Notes: generated from the sequence alone by a model not told the origin. Counted from the stretch's first letter, positions 34,049 to 43,381 are shown. The stretch: DNA of 64,000 nt from Cellvibrio sp. 79 (GCA_003056245.1 MVDH01000003.1:1-64000), one strand, 5' to 3'. A program made the numbers and translations.

Positions 34049-34062
34049 ACTGGTATACAAGT
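34049..34062. promoter_or_regulatory. GntR/UxuR-like operator candidate upstream of the xylanase
   Basis: ACTGGTATACAAGT is symmetric at 12 of 14 positions around GTATAC and resembles the TTGGTATACCAA-type sites of the hexuronate regulators UxuR and ExuR. It lies 60 bases before the xylanase start. An imperfect longer inverted repeat (CGTCTTATGG near 34067 and CCATAAAACG near 34099) flanks the same promoter region. Confidence 0.4.
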
Positions 34063-34121
34063 TTTTCGTCTTATGGTGTAATTGACTACAACAATAAACC
34101 ATAAAACGAGACACAATAAAA

Positions 34122-35984
34122 ATGAAATTCCATCAACAGCTTTTCTTTATTTCGTTCCTATCGATTGGATTGGTAGCGTGTGGCGGTGGAGGCGGAAGCA
34201 ATTCAACACCAGCAAGCTCAAGCATACCGGCATCATCCAGTGTTCCCAGTTCTTCGTCGGTGAGTTCATCCTCAAGCTCCGTTCCGGTTTCCAGCTCCAG
34301 TGTTGAAACCAGTTCATCGCTATCCAGCAGCAGTTCGTCATCCGAACCGTCCAGCAGTAGTTCCAGTATCAGCTCGTTACCCGAACCATCCAGCAGTAGC
34401 TCCAGTAGCAGCTCTACTTCCAGCGTTGCGCCCGTCGTAATAATTCTGGATATGACCACCGGCTGGCGCGGCAACGGTACCGGAAATTCCGGCGTTAACG
34501 TCAATAATGGTGGCGTGAGCTTCAATGCCAGTGCAGCCAATATCGGTGCAGTGACCGATTTACTTAAACCCATACAACTGGAAGATGCGGTCATCCAGAT
34601 GGTGGTGAATGTCAGCCCTGAATTTAAAGACAGCACTGCAACGCTGCAGATATTCGCCCAATTAAAAGGCGACTGGGCCAAAGGGGAATGGAATTGCTCA
34701 ACTCCCAACAGTGCGCTGACCGCCAATACAGACGTCACCTTGACCTGCACCATTGATGAGCCCGATGACATATTCAACCAATCGACCAGGGATGTTCAGA
34801 TCGGCATCCAGGGCCAAGGAACACCAACCGGTGTCGTCACTATCAAGAGCGCCCAGGTCACACTCAAGCCAAGCGCAAGTTCAAGCTCCAGTACCGGTAG
34901 CGTTTACTCTGCCAATGTAAACAGCCTGCGCGAGTTGGCCGATTTCCCTATCGGCGCTGCGGTTTCCAATAACGACTCACAAACTTACAACGTTCTCACC
35001 AATGCTTCCGAAAAAGCTGTGGTTGAAAAACATTTTGATCAAATGACCGCAGGTAACATCATGAAAATGAGATACCTGCAAAACACCGAGGGTAATTTTA
35101 CCTTTGCAAATGCCGATGCATTTGTGGACTACGCCGCAAGTAAAAACATGACCGTACACGGCCACGCGTTAGTATGGTTTTCTGATTACCAGGTCCCCCA
35201 ATTTATGAAGGAGTGGTCAGGCTCTCCAGCAGATTTTATTACTGCATTAAAAACCCATGTCACGACTGTCGTGGATCATTTTGAGGCGAAGGGTAATGTC
35301 GTTAGCTGGGACGTTGTCAACGAAGCATTGACAGACGCTAGTCCATCAAACTTCCGCACGAACGATTCAATTTTTTATGAAAAAAGTGGCAACAGTTCTG
35401 TATATATTGAAGAGTCCTTTAAAGCCGCACGCGCCGCAGCACCGCAAGCAACGTTGTATTACAACGATTACAACATCGACCAAAACAATGCCAAAACCAC
35501 CAAGCTGATCGAAATGGTTACTGACTTCCAGACACGCAATATTCCTATTGATGGTGTAGGTTTCCAGATGCACGTATTTATGGATTACCCAAGCATCACT
35601 AACATTAGTGCTGCAATGAAAAAAGTGGTGGATAAAGGACTCAAGGTAAAAATTACTGAACTGGATGTATCAATTAATAATCCTTACGGCGGTTGGCCTG
35701 CCAGTAAAGTTGCCAGCTTTACCGAAGCTGCTGCACTTGCGCAGAAAAAACGTTACTGCGAAATTGTCAAAGCCTACCTTGATGCCGTACCCGCAGCACA
35801 ACGCGGTGGTATCAGCGTGTGGGGAACAACTGACGCGAACACATGGCTGAACGATTTATACAAAACCCAATTCAACAATGAAAAAATTTCCTGGCCATTG
35901 CTGTTTGATAACAACTACAACGACAAACCTGCATTGCGTGGATTTGCTGATGCGTTGCAAGGTGTTGCCTGCACCAATCTGTAA
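34122..35984 (+). CDS. GH10 endo-1,4-beta-xylanase lipoprotein with CBM15-like module
   Basis: The 620-residue enzyme cuts the xylan backbone. Order: lipoprotein signal with Cys20 (LVAC) followed by GGGGG; a poly-Ser linker (about 27-103); a carbohydrate-binding module starting MTTGWRGNGTGNSG that resembles CBM15 (about 107-248); a short second Ser linker; and the GH10 barrel (about 262-620). The acid/base is Glu401 in DVVNEALTD and the nucleophile Glu513 in KITELDVS. VHGHALVWFSDYQVP is the conserved strand 3 region. This is the architecture of Cellvibrio japonicus Xyn10C, an outer-membrane-attached xylanase. It leads a run of five plus-strand xylan genes, though a terminator lies between it and the next. 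Confidence 0.94.
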   Translation: MKFHQQLFFISFLSIGLVACGGGGGSNSTPASSSIPASSSVPSSSSVSSSSSSVPVSSSSVETSSSLSSSSSSSEPSSSSSSISSLPEPSSSSSSSSSTSSVAPVVIILDMTTGWRGNGTGNSGVNVNNGGVSFNASAANIGAVTDLLKPIQLEDAVIQMVVNVSPEFKDSTATLQIFAQLKGDWAKGEWNCSTPNSALTANTDVTLTCTIDEPDDIFNQSTRDVQIGIQGQGTPTGVVTIKSAQVTLKPSASSSSSTGSVYSANVNSLRELADFPIGAAVSNNDSQTYNVLTNASEKAVVEKHFDQMTAGNIMKMRYLQNTEGNFTFANADAFVDYAASKNMTVHGHALVWFSDYQVPQFMKEWSGSPADFITALKTHVTTVVDHFEAKGNVVSWDVVNEALTDASPSNFRTNDSIFYEKSGNSSVYIEESFKAARAAAPQATLYYNDYNIDQNNAKTTKLIEMVTDFQTRNIPIDGVGFQMHVFMDYPSITNISAAMKKVVDKGLKVKITELDVSINNPYGGWPASKVASFTEAAALAQKKRYCEIVKAYLDAVPAAQRGGISVWGTTDANTWLNDLYKTQFNNEKISWPLLFDNNYNDKPALRGFADALQGVACTNL

Positions 35985-36016
35985 TATGAATGTAAACTAT
36001 TAAACGACTCTCCCTT

Positions 36017-36046
36017 GGGCAGCCATGAAAATAGCTGCCCGTTTTT
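36017..36046 (+). terminator. terminator after the xylanase
   Basis: GGGCAGC (36017-36023) pairs with GCTGCCC (36034-36040), followed by GTTTTTA. It ends 21 bases before the next start codon and may give partial read-through into the GH43 gene. Confidence 0.8.
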
Positions 36047-36066
36047 ATTTTAAGAAGAGACAAAAA

Positions 36067-37743
36067 ATGAAGGTCATACACAATTTATCATTTGCAATCG
36101 CGGCGGCAGCAGCAAGTTTTTCGCACGCTAACCCGTCGCACATCCCAAGCGTTACCTTCAAGCAATTTATTTATGAAGGTAAGGACACGGTTTTCACTTC
36201 TCCATTAAAAGCCGATGAATATCGCAACCCAATTCTCGCTGGCTTTTACCCTGACCCAAGTATTACCCGCGCGGGTGATGATTATTATTTGGTGAATTCT
36301 TCATTTTCTTATTCGCCCGGCGTTCCTATTTTCCACAGCAAGGATCTGGTGAATTGGAAATCACTGGGGCACGTATTAACAACACCAAAACAATTACCGC
36401 TTCAGCAGCAACAAACATCGCGCGGCATTTACGCTCCAACAATTCGCCATCACAACGGTGTGTTCTACATGATCACTACGCTCGTTGATGTGCGTGGTAA
36501 TTTTCTGGTAACAGCAACTGATCCTGCTGGCCCTTGGTCCGAACCGGTTTTATTACCAGAAATTGGCGGTATAGATCCGGATATCTTTTTTGATGACGAT
36601 GGCAAAACCTATATCGCCCACAACGATGGGCCGATAGGGGAACCGCTGTATAACGGACACCGTGCAATCTGGTTGTGGGAATTCGATCTAAAAACCAAAA
36701 CGGTGATTAAAAACTCCGGCCGTGTAATTGTTAACGGCGGAACCGATATTTCCCAAAAACCCATTTGGATCGAAGGTCCGCATATTTACAAAATCAATGG
36801 TTGGTATTATTTGCTCTGCGCTGAAGGCGGCACAGGCTACGATCACTCCGCGGTGATTTTTCGCAGCAAAAGTTTGCGCGAACCTTTTGTGCCTTATGAA
36901 AAAAATCCGATTCTGACTCAACGCGATTTAAATAAAGATCGCACCAACCCAATTACCACGGCTGGCCATGCCGATTTTATACAAACCAAAGAAGGCGATT
37001 GGTGGGCGGTATTTCTCGCCACTCGCTCCTACGATAAAACGCTCTACAACACCGGCAGGGAAACATTTTTATTACCTGTTACCTGGAAGGACGGTTGGCC
37101 GGTAATTCTGGAGCAAGGGCAGCCAATACCTTACCAACACAAAAAGCCTGCGATTAAAGCAACAACAACGAATCCGGATCAGCTCACCGGCAACTTTATT
37201 CTTACCGATAATTTCTCCAATAAAACATTGGGATTTGAATGGGTAAGTTTGCGTACAGCTGATTCGCCGTTTTATCAATTCACTAAATCCGGCATTGAAT
37301 TACAGGCACTGAATGTAAAGCTGGATAGCCTGGAGCAACCGGCATTTTTAGGTCGTCGCCAACAGCATACGCATTACCGTGCCAGTACCGAATTTGAAAT
37401 TCCCCAAAAGAAAACCTCGGCGGGGATTGTGGCGTTGCAAGGTGAAACAGCGCACTACTATTTTGGCGTTCGTCAACAGAAAAAAGGAATCGAGTTATTT
37501 ATCGAGCAAGCCAATAAAGCGACGCCTGACATTATTTATCAGCAATTGGTTAATGATTTGGGAAAAACGGCCCGTTTGAATATTGAAGGCGATGCCGGAA
37601 TAATCAGTTTTTACTACACCAATAAAAAAGGTGAACGGAAAACAGTGCTGGAAAATGCGGATGCAAAAATCCTTAGCACTGAAATAGCGGGCGGATTTGT
37701 CGGCACACTGTTGGGAATGCATGCAAGATCTGAAAGTAAATAA
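36067..37743 (+). CDS. GH43 beta-xylosidase/alpha-L-arabinofuranosidase with C-terminal beta-sandwich
   Basis: The 558-residue secreted enzyme has a signal peptide (cleavage near SFSHANP) and a five-bladed GH43 propeller. Catalytic residues are visible: Asp63 in FYPDPSIT (base), Asp170 in GIDPDIFFDDDG, and Glu236 in WIEGPHIYK (acid). After about residue 360 comes a concanavalin-like sandwich (LTDNFSNKTLGFEW to the end), as in the two-domain xylosidases such as XynB-type and GH43 subfamily 12 enzymes. Substrate is xylo- or arabinoxylo-oligosaccharides. The start at 36067 follows AAGAAGAG. The gene is separated from GH115 by a palindromic repeat element. Confidence 0.92.
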   Translation: MKVIHNLSFAIAAAAASFSHANPSHIPSVTFKQFIYEGKDTVFTSPLKADEYRNPILAGFYPDPSITRAGDDYYLVNSSFSYSPGVPIFHSKDLVNWKSLGHVLTTPKQLPLQQQQTSRGIYAPTIRHHNGVFYMITTLVDVRGNFLVTATDPAGPWSEPVLLPEIGGIDPDIFFDDDGKTYIAHNDGPIGEPLYNGHRAIWLWEFDLKTKTVIKNSGRVIVNGGTDISQKPIWIEGPHIYKINGWYYLLCAEGGTGYDHSAVIFRSKSLREPFVPYEKNPILTQRDLNKDRTNPITTAGHADFIQTKEGDWWAVFLATRSYDKTLYNTGRETFLLPVTWKDGWPVILEQGQPIPYQHKKPAIKATTTNPDQLTGNFILTDNFSNKTLGFEWVSLRTADSPFYQFTKSGIELQALNVKLDSLEQPAFLGRRQQHTHYRASTEFEIPQKKTSAGIVALQGETAHYYFGVRQQKKGIELFIEQANKATPDIIYQQLVNDLGKTARLNIEGDAGIISFYYTNKKGERKTVLENADAKILSTEIAGGFVGTLLGMHARSESK

Positions 37744-37786
37744 AGATCGTAAAAAATAAACATGCACAATTTTCGCCTGGTGCCAA

Positions 37787-37892
37787 TCATAAGTCCCATA
37801 GGAAGTTCAGGACACGCCGTGAACCCATCCATGGGGGCTTGTCGTCGACGTCCCTGTCGCCGACAGTCCTGAACTTCCTATGGGACTTATGA
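37787..37892. repeat. 106-bp palindromic cloverleaf element, copy B
   Basis: Perfect 27-base outer arms (37787-37813 and 37866-37892) flank a 52-base core that starts ACGCCGTGAA on the plus strand. The core holds the hairpin CCCA-TCCA-TGGG (37824-37835) and a second, longer hairpin with a TCCC loop (37840-37865). It is the same element as 15972-16077, inverted. The outer-arm sequences of the two copies are largely unrelated apart from the inner TTCnGGAC, yet each pairs with its partner. It sits in the 205-base gap between the GH43 and GH115 genes, both on the plus strand. Confidence 0.88.
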
Positions 37893-37948
37893 AGCTGAGC
37901 TGTATCGCAACCCCACCTAAAAAAGCGAATTACTCTGAGGGGATTTCT

Positions 37949-40849
37949 ATGTTTATCAATTACACATTACATTTTCGTATTGGAAAGCAGATTTTAATTT
38001 TCTGGCTTCTATTAATAATGACACCTATGGCATTTGCTTTAGGTGAAAAATCCTGGCTAATCGCATCAGGGTCCAACCAATTCACATTGGTTGATAAAAA
38101 ATCGGCAAGTACGTTAATCATTGATGAAAATGATTTCTCCGGCGTGCAGCGCGCCGCCAAAAATCTGCAGAGTGATATTGAAAAAGTTACCGGCAAGAAA
38201 CCCTTACTGGTTAATTCCATTAATGAAAACGATGGGCAGTTAGTCATTATTGGCTCGATAGGCAAAAGCCGTTTAATCGATCAATTGATTGCCAATAAAA
38301 AGCTGGATGTGAACAACATTCGCGGCCAATGGGATGGCTTTTTAGTGCAAGTTATCGAACAGCCCTTCCCTGCTGTAAAACGTGCATTGGTAATTGCCGG
38401 TGCCGATAAACGTGGAACCACTTACGGCATTTACAGCCTTAGCGAACAAATTGGCGTATCGCCATGGTATTGGTGGGCTGATGTTCCGGTTAAAAAGAAA
38501 AGCGAAATTTTTATTGATAAAAAGCTGCAAATTACTGAAATTCCAAAGGTGAAATACCGCGGCATCTTTTTAAACGATGAAGCACCAGCATTGACGGGCT
38601 GGGTGACGGAAAAATATGGAAATTACAATCACCGGTTTTACGAAAACGTGTTTGAGTTATTATTGCGACTTAAAGCCAACTTCCTCTGGCCCGCGATGTG
38701 GAATAATGCGTTCGCGGATGACGACCCGCAAAATATGATCCTCGCTGATGAATATGGCATTGTGATGAGCACATCCCATCACGAACCCATGATGCGGGCC
38801 GACAAAGAATGGAATCGCAACGGCAAAGGTCCCTGGGAATACTCCAAAAATCCGCAGAATCTTTATAACTTCTGGGTGGATGGTGTTAAGCGGAATAAAC
38901 ATTACGAAAGCATTTACACCCTCGGGATGCGCGGCCAGCAAGACGAACCGATGAGTGAAGGCGACAATATCCAGTTGCTGGAAAAAATTGTGCATGACCA
39001 GCGTGAAATCCTGACCAACCAATTTGGCAAAGACAAACTTACTGAAGTACCGCAGGTCTGGGCGCTTTATAAAGAAGTACAGGGATTTTACGAGCGCGGC
39101 ATGCGTGTACCGGACGATGTGATTTTGCTGTGGTGCGATGACAACTGGGGCAATATTCGCCGCTTGCCAACCCTGGAAGAGCGTAAACGTGTTGGTGGTG
39201 CCGGCGTTTATTATCATTTTGATTATGTGGGCGGACCACGCTCCTACCGCTGGATCAATACGGTTTCCATCGCAAAAATTTGGGAACAAATGAATCTGGC
39301 TTATGAATATGAAGCCAATAAAATCTGGATCGTCAATGTGGGTGATTTAAAACCGATGGAATATCCCATCGAGTTTTTCCTGAATATGGCGTGGAATCCG
39401 GAAGCCTGGCCCAAAGAACGCATTCCGGAATTTGCGACCTTATGGGCGGAACGGGAATTTGGCAAAGAACATGCTGAAGAAATTGCAGCGATTATGACTG
39501 GTTACACTCGCCACAATTTACGTCGCAAACCGGAATTGCAAGATGCGACGATTTACAGCCAGCTGAATTATGACGAAGCCAATCGGGTGACCGCAGAAAT
39601 TAAATCTTACGCGGTGCGAGCTGAAAATCTGTATAAAAAAATTCCGGCAGACCAACGCGATGCGTTTTATCAACTGGTGTTATTCCCGGCCAAAGCCAGC
39701 GCGATTATTACTGAACTTTATGATGCGCAAGCCAAAAACCATTTGTATGCACAACAAGCGCGCGCAACGACCAATGACTACGCCAATAAGGTACGTAAAT
39801 TATTTGCGGCCGATGCGCAACTGGAACAGGAATATCACCAATTAAATGGCGGCAAGTGGAACCAGTTTATGTCGCAGCCGCATATTGGCTACAGCAACTG
39901 GAACAATCCACCGGAAGATACCCTGCCAGTCGTTCAGATTTACGAACCGCACGGGGCGGAGGAAATGGGTATCGCGGTGGAAGGAATGGCATCGGCCTGG
40001 CCAAGCGCTGGCACTTACCAATTGGGTCGTTTCGATCCGTTTGGCAAGCAGGAAAGAACGTTAACTGTCTTCAATAAAGGCAAAAAATCTTTCGTGGCTA
40101 CTGCCCAAAGCAGTGCCCCTTGGATTATACTAAATCATACTAGTATACAAGTTAATTCTGAAGCCGAACTTACTGTAAGTATCGATTGGAGCAAATTACC
40201 GAAAGGCGAGCACAGCGGTCGCATCCAGATCACCGGCACTGGATGGGGCGGAGCGAGCATCGCGGTAACGGCATTGAATCCCGGTATTAAAACCTCCGCA
40301 CTGAAAGGCAAAGGCTTTGTGGAAGCTGATGGGGTGATCGCGATTGAAGCTGAGCATTTCCAGCGACAAAACACCGTTGCACTGGCAAATGGCAGTAAGT
40401 TGCGCTGGGAAAAAATTCCGGAACATGGGCGAACACGTTCATCTATTTCGGTGTACCCGATCACCGACCAGCGTTTTGCAAAAACCGGGGATGCTCCTTA
40501 TGTGGAGTACGATATTTTCACCCTAAGCAGCGGTGAATTTACCGTGCAGGGAATTTTTGCTCCCAGTTGGCCTGTGATCCCGGAGCATGGTTTACGTTAC
40601 GCCATTGCGATTGATAACGAACAACCCCAGGTGGTGAATTTAACAGCTGATATGAGCAGTACCACCTGGGAAGAAACGGCGCGCACCGATGTACGCACCG
40701 CCACAACAACACACAACATGAATACTGCAGGCGCACACAAATTGCGTATTTACAGCCTTGACCCGGGCGTAACCCTGCAAAAAATTGTGATAGATACCGG
40801 TGGCTTGCTACCCAGTTATTTGGGACCGGAAGAAAGCCGTCGTTATTAA
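37949..40849 (+). CDS. GH115 xylan alpha-1,2-glucuronidase
   Basis: The 966-residue enzyme removes (4-O-methyl-)glucuronic acid side chains from xylan. The start at MFINYTLHF follows GAGGGGAT; codons further up fall in the repeat element. A signal peptide ends near MAFALGEKS. Family features include the N-terminal domain with FVVQ-type strands, then the TIM barrel with KYRGIFLNDEAPALTGW, LRLKANFLWPAMWNNAF, MSTSHHEPMMRA and WCDDNWGNIRRLPT, and a C-terminal beta-domain that ends with an ExoP-unrelated jelly roll (YVEYDIFTLSSGEFTVQ). GH115 enzymes can act on intact polymer. With manD directly downstream, it supplies the hexuronate branch of the locus. Confidence 0.94.
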   Translation: MFINYTLHFRIGKQILIFWLLLIMTPMAFALGEKSWLIASGSNQFTLVDKKSASTLIIDENDFSGVQRAAKNLQSDIEKVTGKKPLLVNSINENDGQLVIIGSIGKSRLIDQLIANKKLDVNNIRGQWDGFLVQVIEQPFPAVKRALVIAGADKRGTTYGIYSLSEQIGVSPWYWWADVPVKKKSEIFIDKKLQITEIPKVKYRGIFLNDEAPALTGWVTEKYGNYNHRFYENVFELLLRLKANFLWPAMWNNAFADDDPQNMILADEYGIVMSTSHHEPMMRADKEWNRNGKGPWEYSKNPQNLYNFWVDGVKRNKHYESIYTLGMRGQQDEPMSEGDNIQLLEKIVHDQREILTNQFGKDKLTEVPQVWALYKEVQGFYERGMRVPDDVILLWCDDNWGNIRRLPTLEERKRVGGAGVYYHFDYVGGPRSYRWINTVSIAKIWEQMNLAYEYEANKIWIVNVGDLKPMEYPIEFFLNMAWNPEAWPKERIPEFATLWAEREFGKEHAEEIAAIMTGYTRHNLRRKPELQDATIYSQLNYDEANRVTAEIKSYAVRAENLYKKIPADQRDAFYQLVLFPAKASAIITELYDAQAKNHLYAQQARATTNDYANKVRKLFAADAQLEQEYHQLNGGKWNQFMSQPHIGYSNWNNPPEDTLPVVQIYEPHGAEEMGIAVEGMASAWPSAGTYQLGRFDPFGKQERTLTVFNKGKKSFVATAQSSAPWIILNHTSIQVNSEAELTVSIDWSKLPKGEHSGRIQITGTGWGGASIAVTALNPGIKTSALKGKGFVEADGVIAIEAEHFQRQNTVALANGSKLRWEKIPEHGRTRSSISVYPITDQRFAKTGDAPYVEYDIFTLSSGEFTVQGIFAPSWPVIPEHGLRYAIAIDNEQPQVVNLTADMSSTTWEETARTDVRTATTTHNMNTAGAHKLRIYSLDPGVTLQKIVIDTGGLLPSYLGPEESRRY

Positions 40850-40922
40850 AAAATTTAAAAATACCTACAACAAAAATACAAACACAATCCGAAAAAATCT
40901 GACGTAGTAGAGAAGCTGTTGA

Positions 40923-42131
40923 ATGAAAATTGTTGATGCGAAAGTCATTGTCACCTGCCCCGGCAGAAACTTTGTGACCCTCAAAATAACCACGGACCAA
41001 GGCGTTTACGGCATCGGCGATGCGACACTTAACGGTCGCGAAAAGAGTGTGGTTTCCTATCTGGAGGATTATTTAATCCCCGCGTTAATTGGTCGCGACC
41101 CGCAACAAATTGAAGATATATGGCAATTTTTTTATCGCGGCGCTTACTGGCGTCGCGGGCCAATCGGCATGACTGCATTAGCTGCGATTGATGTGGCGCT
41201 GTGGGATATCAAAGCCAAACTGGCCAATATGCCGCTCTATCAATTGCTCGGCGGAAAAAGTCGCGAGCGCATTCTTACCTACACCCATGCAAATGGTAAG
41301 GATCTGGATTCCACTCTGGATGCTGTGCGCAAAGCGCGTGAAAAAGGTTATCAGGCGATTCGTATCCAATGTGGAATTCCCGGCATAGAAAAAACCTATG
41401 GCGTATCCAAAAGCGAAAAAAGTTACGAACCTGCTGACGCGGATTTGCCATCAACAGAAATCTGGTCGACTGAAAAATATTTGAATTTTATTCCTGAAGT
41501 TTTTGCCGAAGTTCGCAAGGAATTTGGCCGCGACATCCATTTGCTGCACGATGTCCACCACCGTTTAACACCGATTGAAGCCGCACGCCTTGGCAAAGAA
41601 CTGGAACCCTTCCATTTATTCTGGATGGAAGATGCGGTGCCCGCCGAAAACCAGGAAGCGTTTAAATTAATTCGCCAGCACACCACCACGCCATTGGCCG
41701 TGGGTGAAGTATTTAATTCGATCCACGATTGCCGCGAACTGATCCAGAATCAATTGATCGATTATATTCGCTCAACGATTGTGCATGCCGGTGGTATCAC
41801 CCATGTACGCCGCATTGCGGATTTCGCCAGCTTGTTCAATGTGCGCACCGGGTTCCATGGTGCAACCGATTTATCACCGGTGTGTATGGGCGCCGCACTG
41901 CATTTTGATTACTGGGTGCCCAACTTCGGCATCCAGGAACATATGGCACACAGCGCGCAGATGGAAGAAGTGTTCCCGCACGCGTATCAATTCGACAATG
42001 GTTACTTCACACCTGGCGAAACTCCCGGTCACGGTGTGGATATAGATGAGAAGCTCGCCGCAAAATATCCGTACAAACGCGCTTGTTTGCCCGTGAATCG
42101 CCTGGAAGATGGTACCCTATGGCACTGGTAA
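40923..42131 (+). CDS. manD: D-mannonate dehydratase, enolase superfamily
   Basis: The 402-residue enzyme dehydrates D-mannonate to 2-keto-3-deoxy-D-gluconate, a step of glucuronate catabolism. Its length and residue numbering coincide with characterised ManD enzymes: Arg147, Tyr159, metal ligands Asp210 (LLHDVHH), Glu236 (FWMEDAVP) and Glu262 (AVGEVFNS), with His212 and His312. Position 314 is Ala in FHGATDLSP. As I recall, that position (Ala or Pro) tracks with high or low mannonate activity in this family, which would favour a true mannonate dehydratase. It lies 73 bases after the GH115 gene and is probably co-transcribed. The partner genes uxaC, uxuB and kdgK are not in this window. Confidence 0.93.
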   Translation: MKIVDAKVIVTCPGRNFVTLKITTDQGVYGIGDATLNGREKSVVSYLEDYLIPALIGRDPQQIEDIWQFFYRGAYWRRGPIGMTALAAIDVALWDIKAKLANMPLYQLLGGKSRERILTYTHANGKDLDSTLDAVRKAREKGYQAIRIQCGIPGIEKTYGVSKSEKSYEPADADLPSTEIWSTEKYLNFIPEVFAEVRKEFGRDIHLLHDVHHRLTPIEAARLGKELEPFHLFWMEDAVPAENQEAFKLIRQHTTTPLAVGEVFNSIHDCRELIQNQLIDYIRSTIVHAGGITHVRRIADFASLFNVRTGFHGATDLSPVCMGAALHFDYWVPNFGIQEHMAHSAQMEEVFPHAYQFDNGYFTPGETPGHGVDIDEKLAAKYPYKRACLPVNRLEDGTLWHW

Positions 42132-42209
42132 GCCCAGTGCCTGCCATACACAAGTGCCTACAATAATCCAAACGGCAATCACACAACCCCGCAAGAGAGA
42201 GCAAGCGCA

Positions 42210-43325
42210 ATGACATTACAAAAAAAACTCCTTGCTGCCAGCATCATCAGCAGCGCCGCTTTTATTATCGGCTGTCAGGACAAATCGACCCCGGAAAACA
42301 CTGAAGCAGCAAAACCCGCCGCCGTAGTCGCCGATCCATCGATTGATCCGGCTAAATTTCTTAACCAACCGTTGGTAAGGGATATTTACACCGCCGATCC
42401 ATCGGCCCATGTATTTAACGGCAAGTTATATATTTACCCTTCACACGACATTGATTCCGGCATCACCACTGATGGTGAAGGCGATAAGTTTGATATGAAG
42501 GATTACCGCGTTTTTTCACTGGATACTGACACCAATGCAGTCACCGATCACGGTGAAGCGCTTACACTGAAAGATGTTCCCTGGGCCAGCCGCCAACTCT
42601 GGGCACCGGATGCGGCAGAAAAAAATGGAAAATTTTATTTATATTTCCCCGCAAAAAATAAAGAAAATATTTTCCAGATCGGTGTAGCCATCAGCGATTC
42701 ACCGACCGGTCCATTCAAAGCAGAACCGGAACCCATTAAAGGCAGTTTCAGTATTGATCCCGCTGTATTTAAAGATGACGACGGCGCTTATTACATGTAC
42801 TTCGGCGGTATCTGGGGCGGACAATTACAACGCTGGACAAGCGGCACTTACACTACTGAAGATAAATATCCCGCGAGCAATGAACCCGCGCTCAGCCCGA
42901 AAATTGCCAAGCTAAGTGATGACTTATTGCAATTTGCCGAAGCACCGAAAGATGTACAAGTTCTGGATGGCGCCGGTGTACCACTGCTCGGCACCGATAC
43001 CAATCGCCGTTTCTTTGAAGGTGCATGGGTACATAAATTTAACGGGAAATATTATTTATCCTATTCCACTGGCGACACCCACTACATCGCTTACGCCATC
43101 GGCAACACGCCATACGGCCCGTTCACTCACAAAGGCATCGTACTTACACCAGTCTTCGGTTGGACCAATCACCACTCCATCGTGCAACACAATGGCAAAT
43201 GGTTTTTGTTCTATCACGACTCACAACTTTCCGGTGGTAAAACCCATTTGCGCAACATTAAAGTTACCGAGTTGATTCATACGGATGATGGCAGTATCCA
43301 GACTGTGGATGCTTATTTGGACTGA
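42210..43325 (+). CDS. GH43 beta-xylosidase/arabinofuranosidase lipoprotein
   Basis: The 371-residue single-domain GH43 propeller is anchored as a lipoprotein (lipobox IIGC, Cys22). Catalytic positions are Asp in YTADPSAHVFNG, Asp in FSIDPAVFKDDDGAYY and Glu in RFFEGAWVHKFNG. The closing blade has FGWTNHHSIVQHNGKWFLFYHD. The type is that of subfamily-1 beta-xylosidases and arabinofuranosidases. It lacks the C-terminal sandwich of the other GH43 in the locus, so the two should differ in substrate. It is the last gene of the GH115-manD-GH43 run and is followed by a strong terminator. Confidence 0.92.
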   Translation: MTLQKKLLAASIISSAAFIIGCQDKSTPENTEAAKPAAVVADPSIDPAKFLNQPLVRDIYTADPSAHVFNGKLYIYPSHDIDSGITTDGEGDKFDMKDYRVFSLDTDTNAVTDHGEALTLKDVPWASRQLWAPDAAEKNGKFYLYFPAKNKENIFQIGVAISDSPTGPFKAEPEPIKGSFSIDPAVFKDDDGAYYMYFGGIWGGQLQRWTSGTYTTEDKYPASNEPALSPKIAKLSDDLLQFAEAPKDVQVLDGAGVPLLGTDTNRRFFEGAWVHKFNGKYYLSYSTGDTHYIAYAIGNTPYGPFTHKGIVLTPVFGWTNHHSIVQHNGKWFLFYHDSQLSGGKTHLRNIKVTELIHTDDGSIQTVDAYLD

Positions 43326-43343
43326 TTGGTTTTTCTGCATAAT

Positions 43344-43381
43344 AAAAAATCCCGAATAGTTTTTGCTATTCGGGATTTTTT
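43344..43381. terminator. strong terminator closing the xylan gene run
   Basis: AAAAAATCCCGAATAG (43344-43359) pairs perfectly with CTATTCGGGATTTTTT (43366-43381). It can also serve the convergent PEP-CTERM gene. Confidence 0.92.

Noticed and set aside
34200-34430. Short-period DNA repeat that could be mistaken for a tandem-repeat or CRISPR-like array
   Set aside because: The units are Ser codons of the xylanase linker, with no fixed repeat-spacer lengths and an intact reading frame.
38660-39289. 209-codon minus-strand frame inside GH115
   Set aside because: It lies entirely within a strongly supported glycoside hydrolase gene and has no start context of its own.
40134-40152. Second GTATAC-centred site (ACTAGTATACAAGTT) resembling the one upstream of the xylanase
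   Set aside because: It is inside the GH115 coding sequence, far from any start, and is most simply explained by codon choice.
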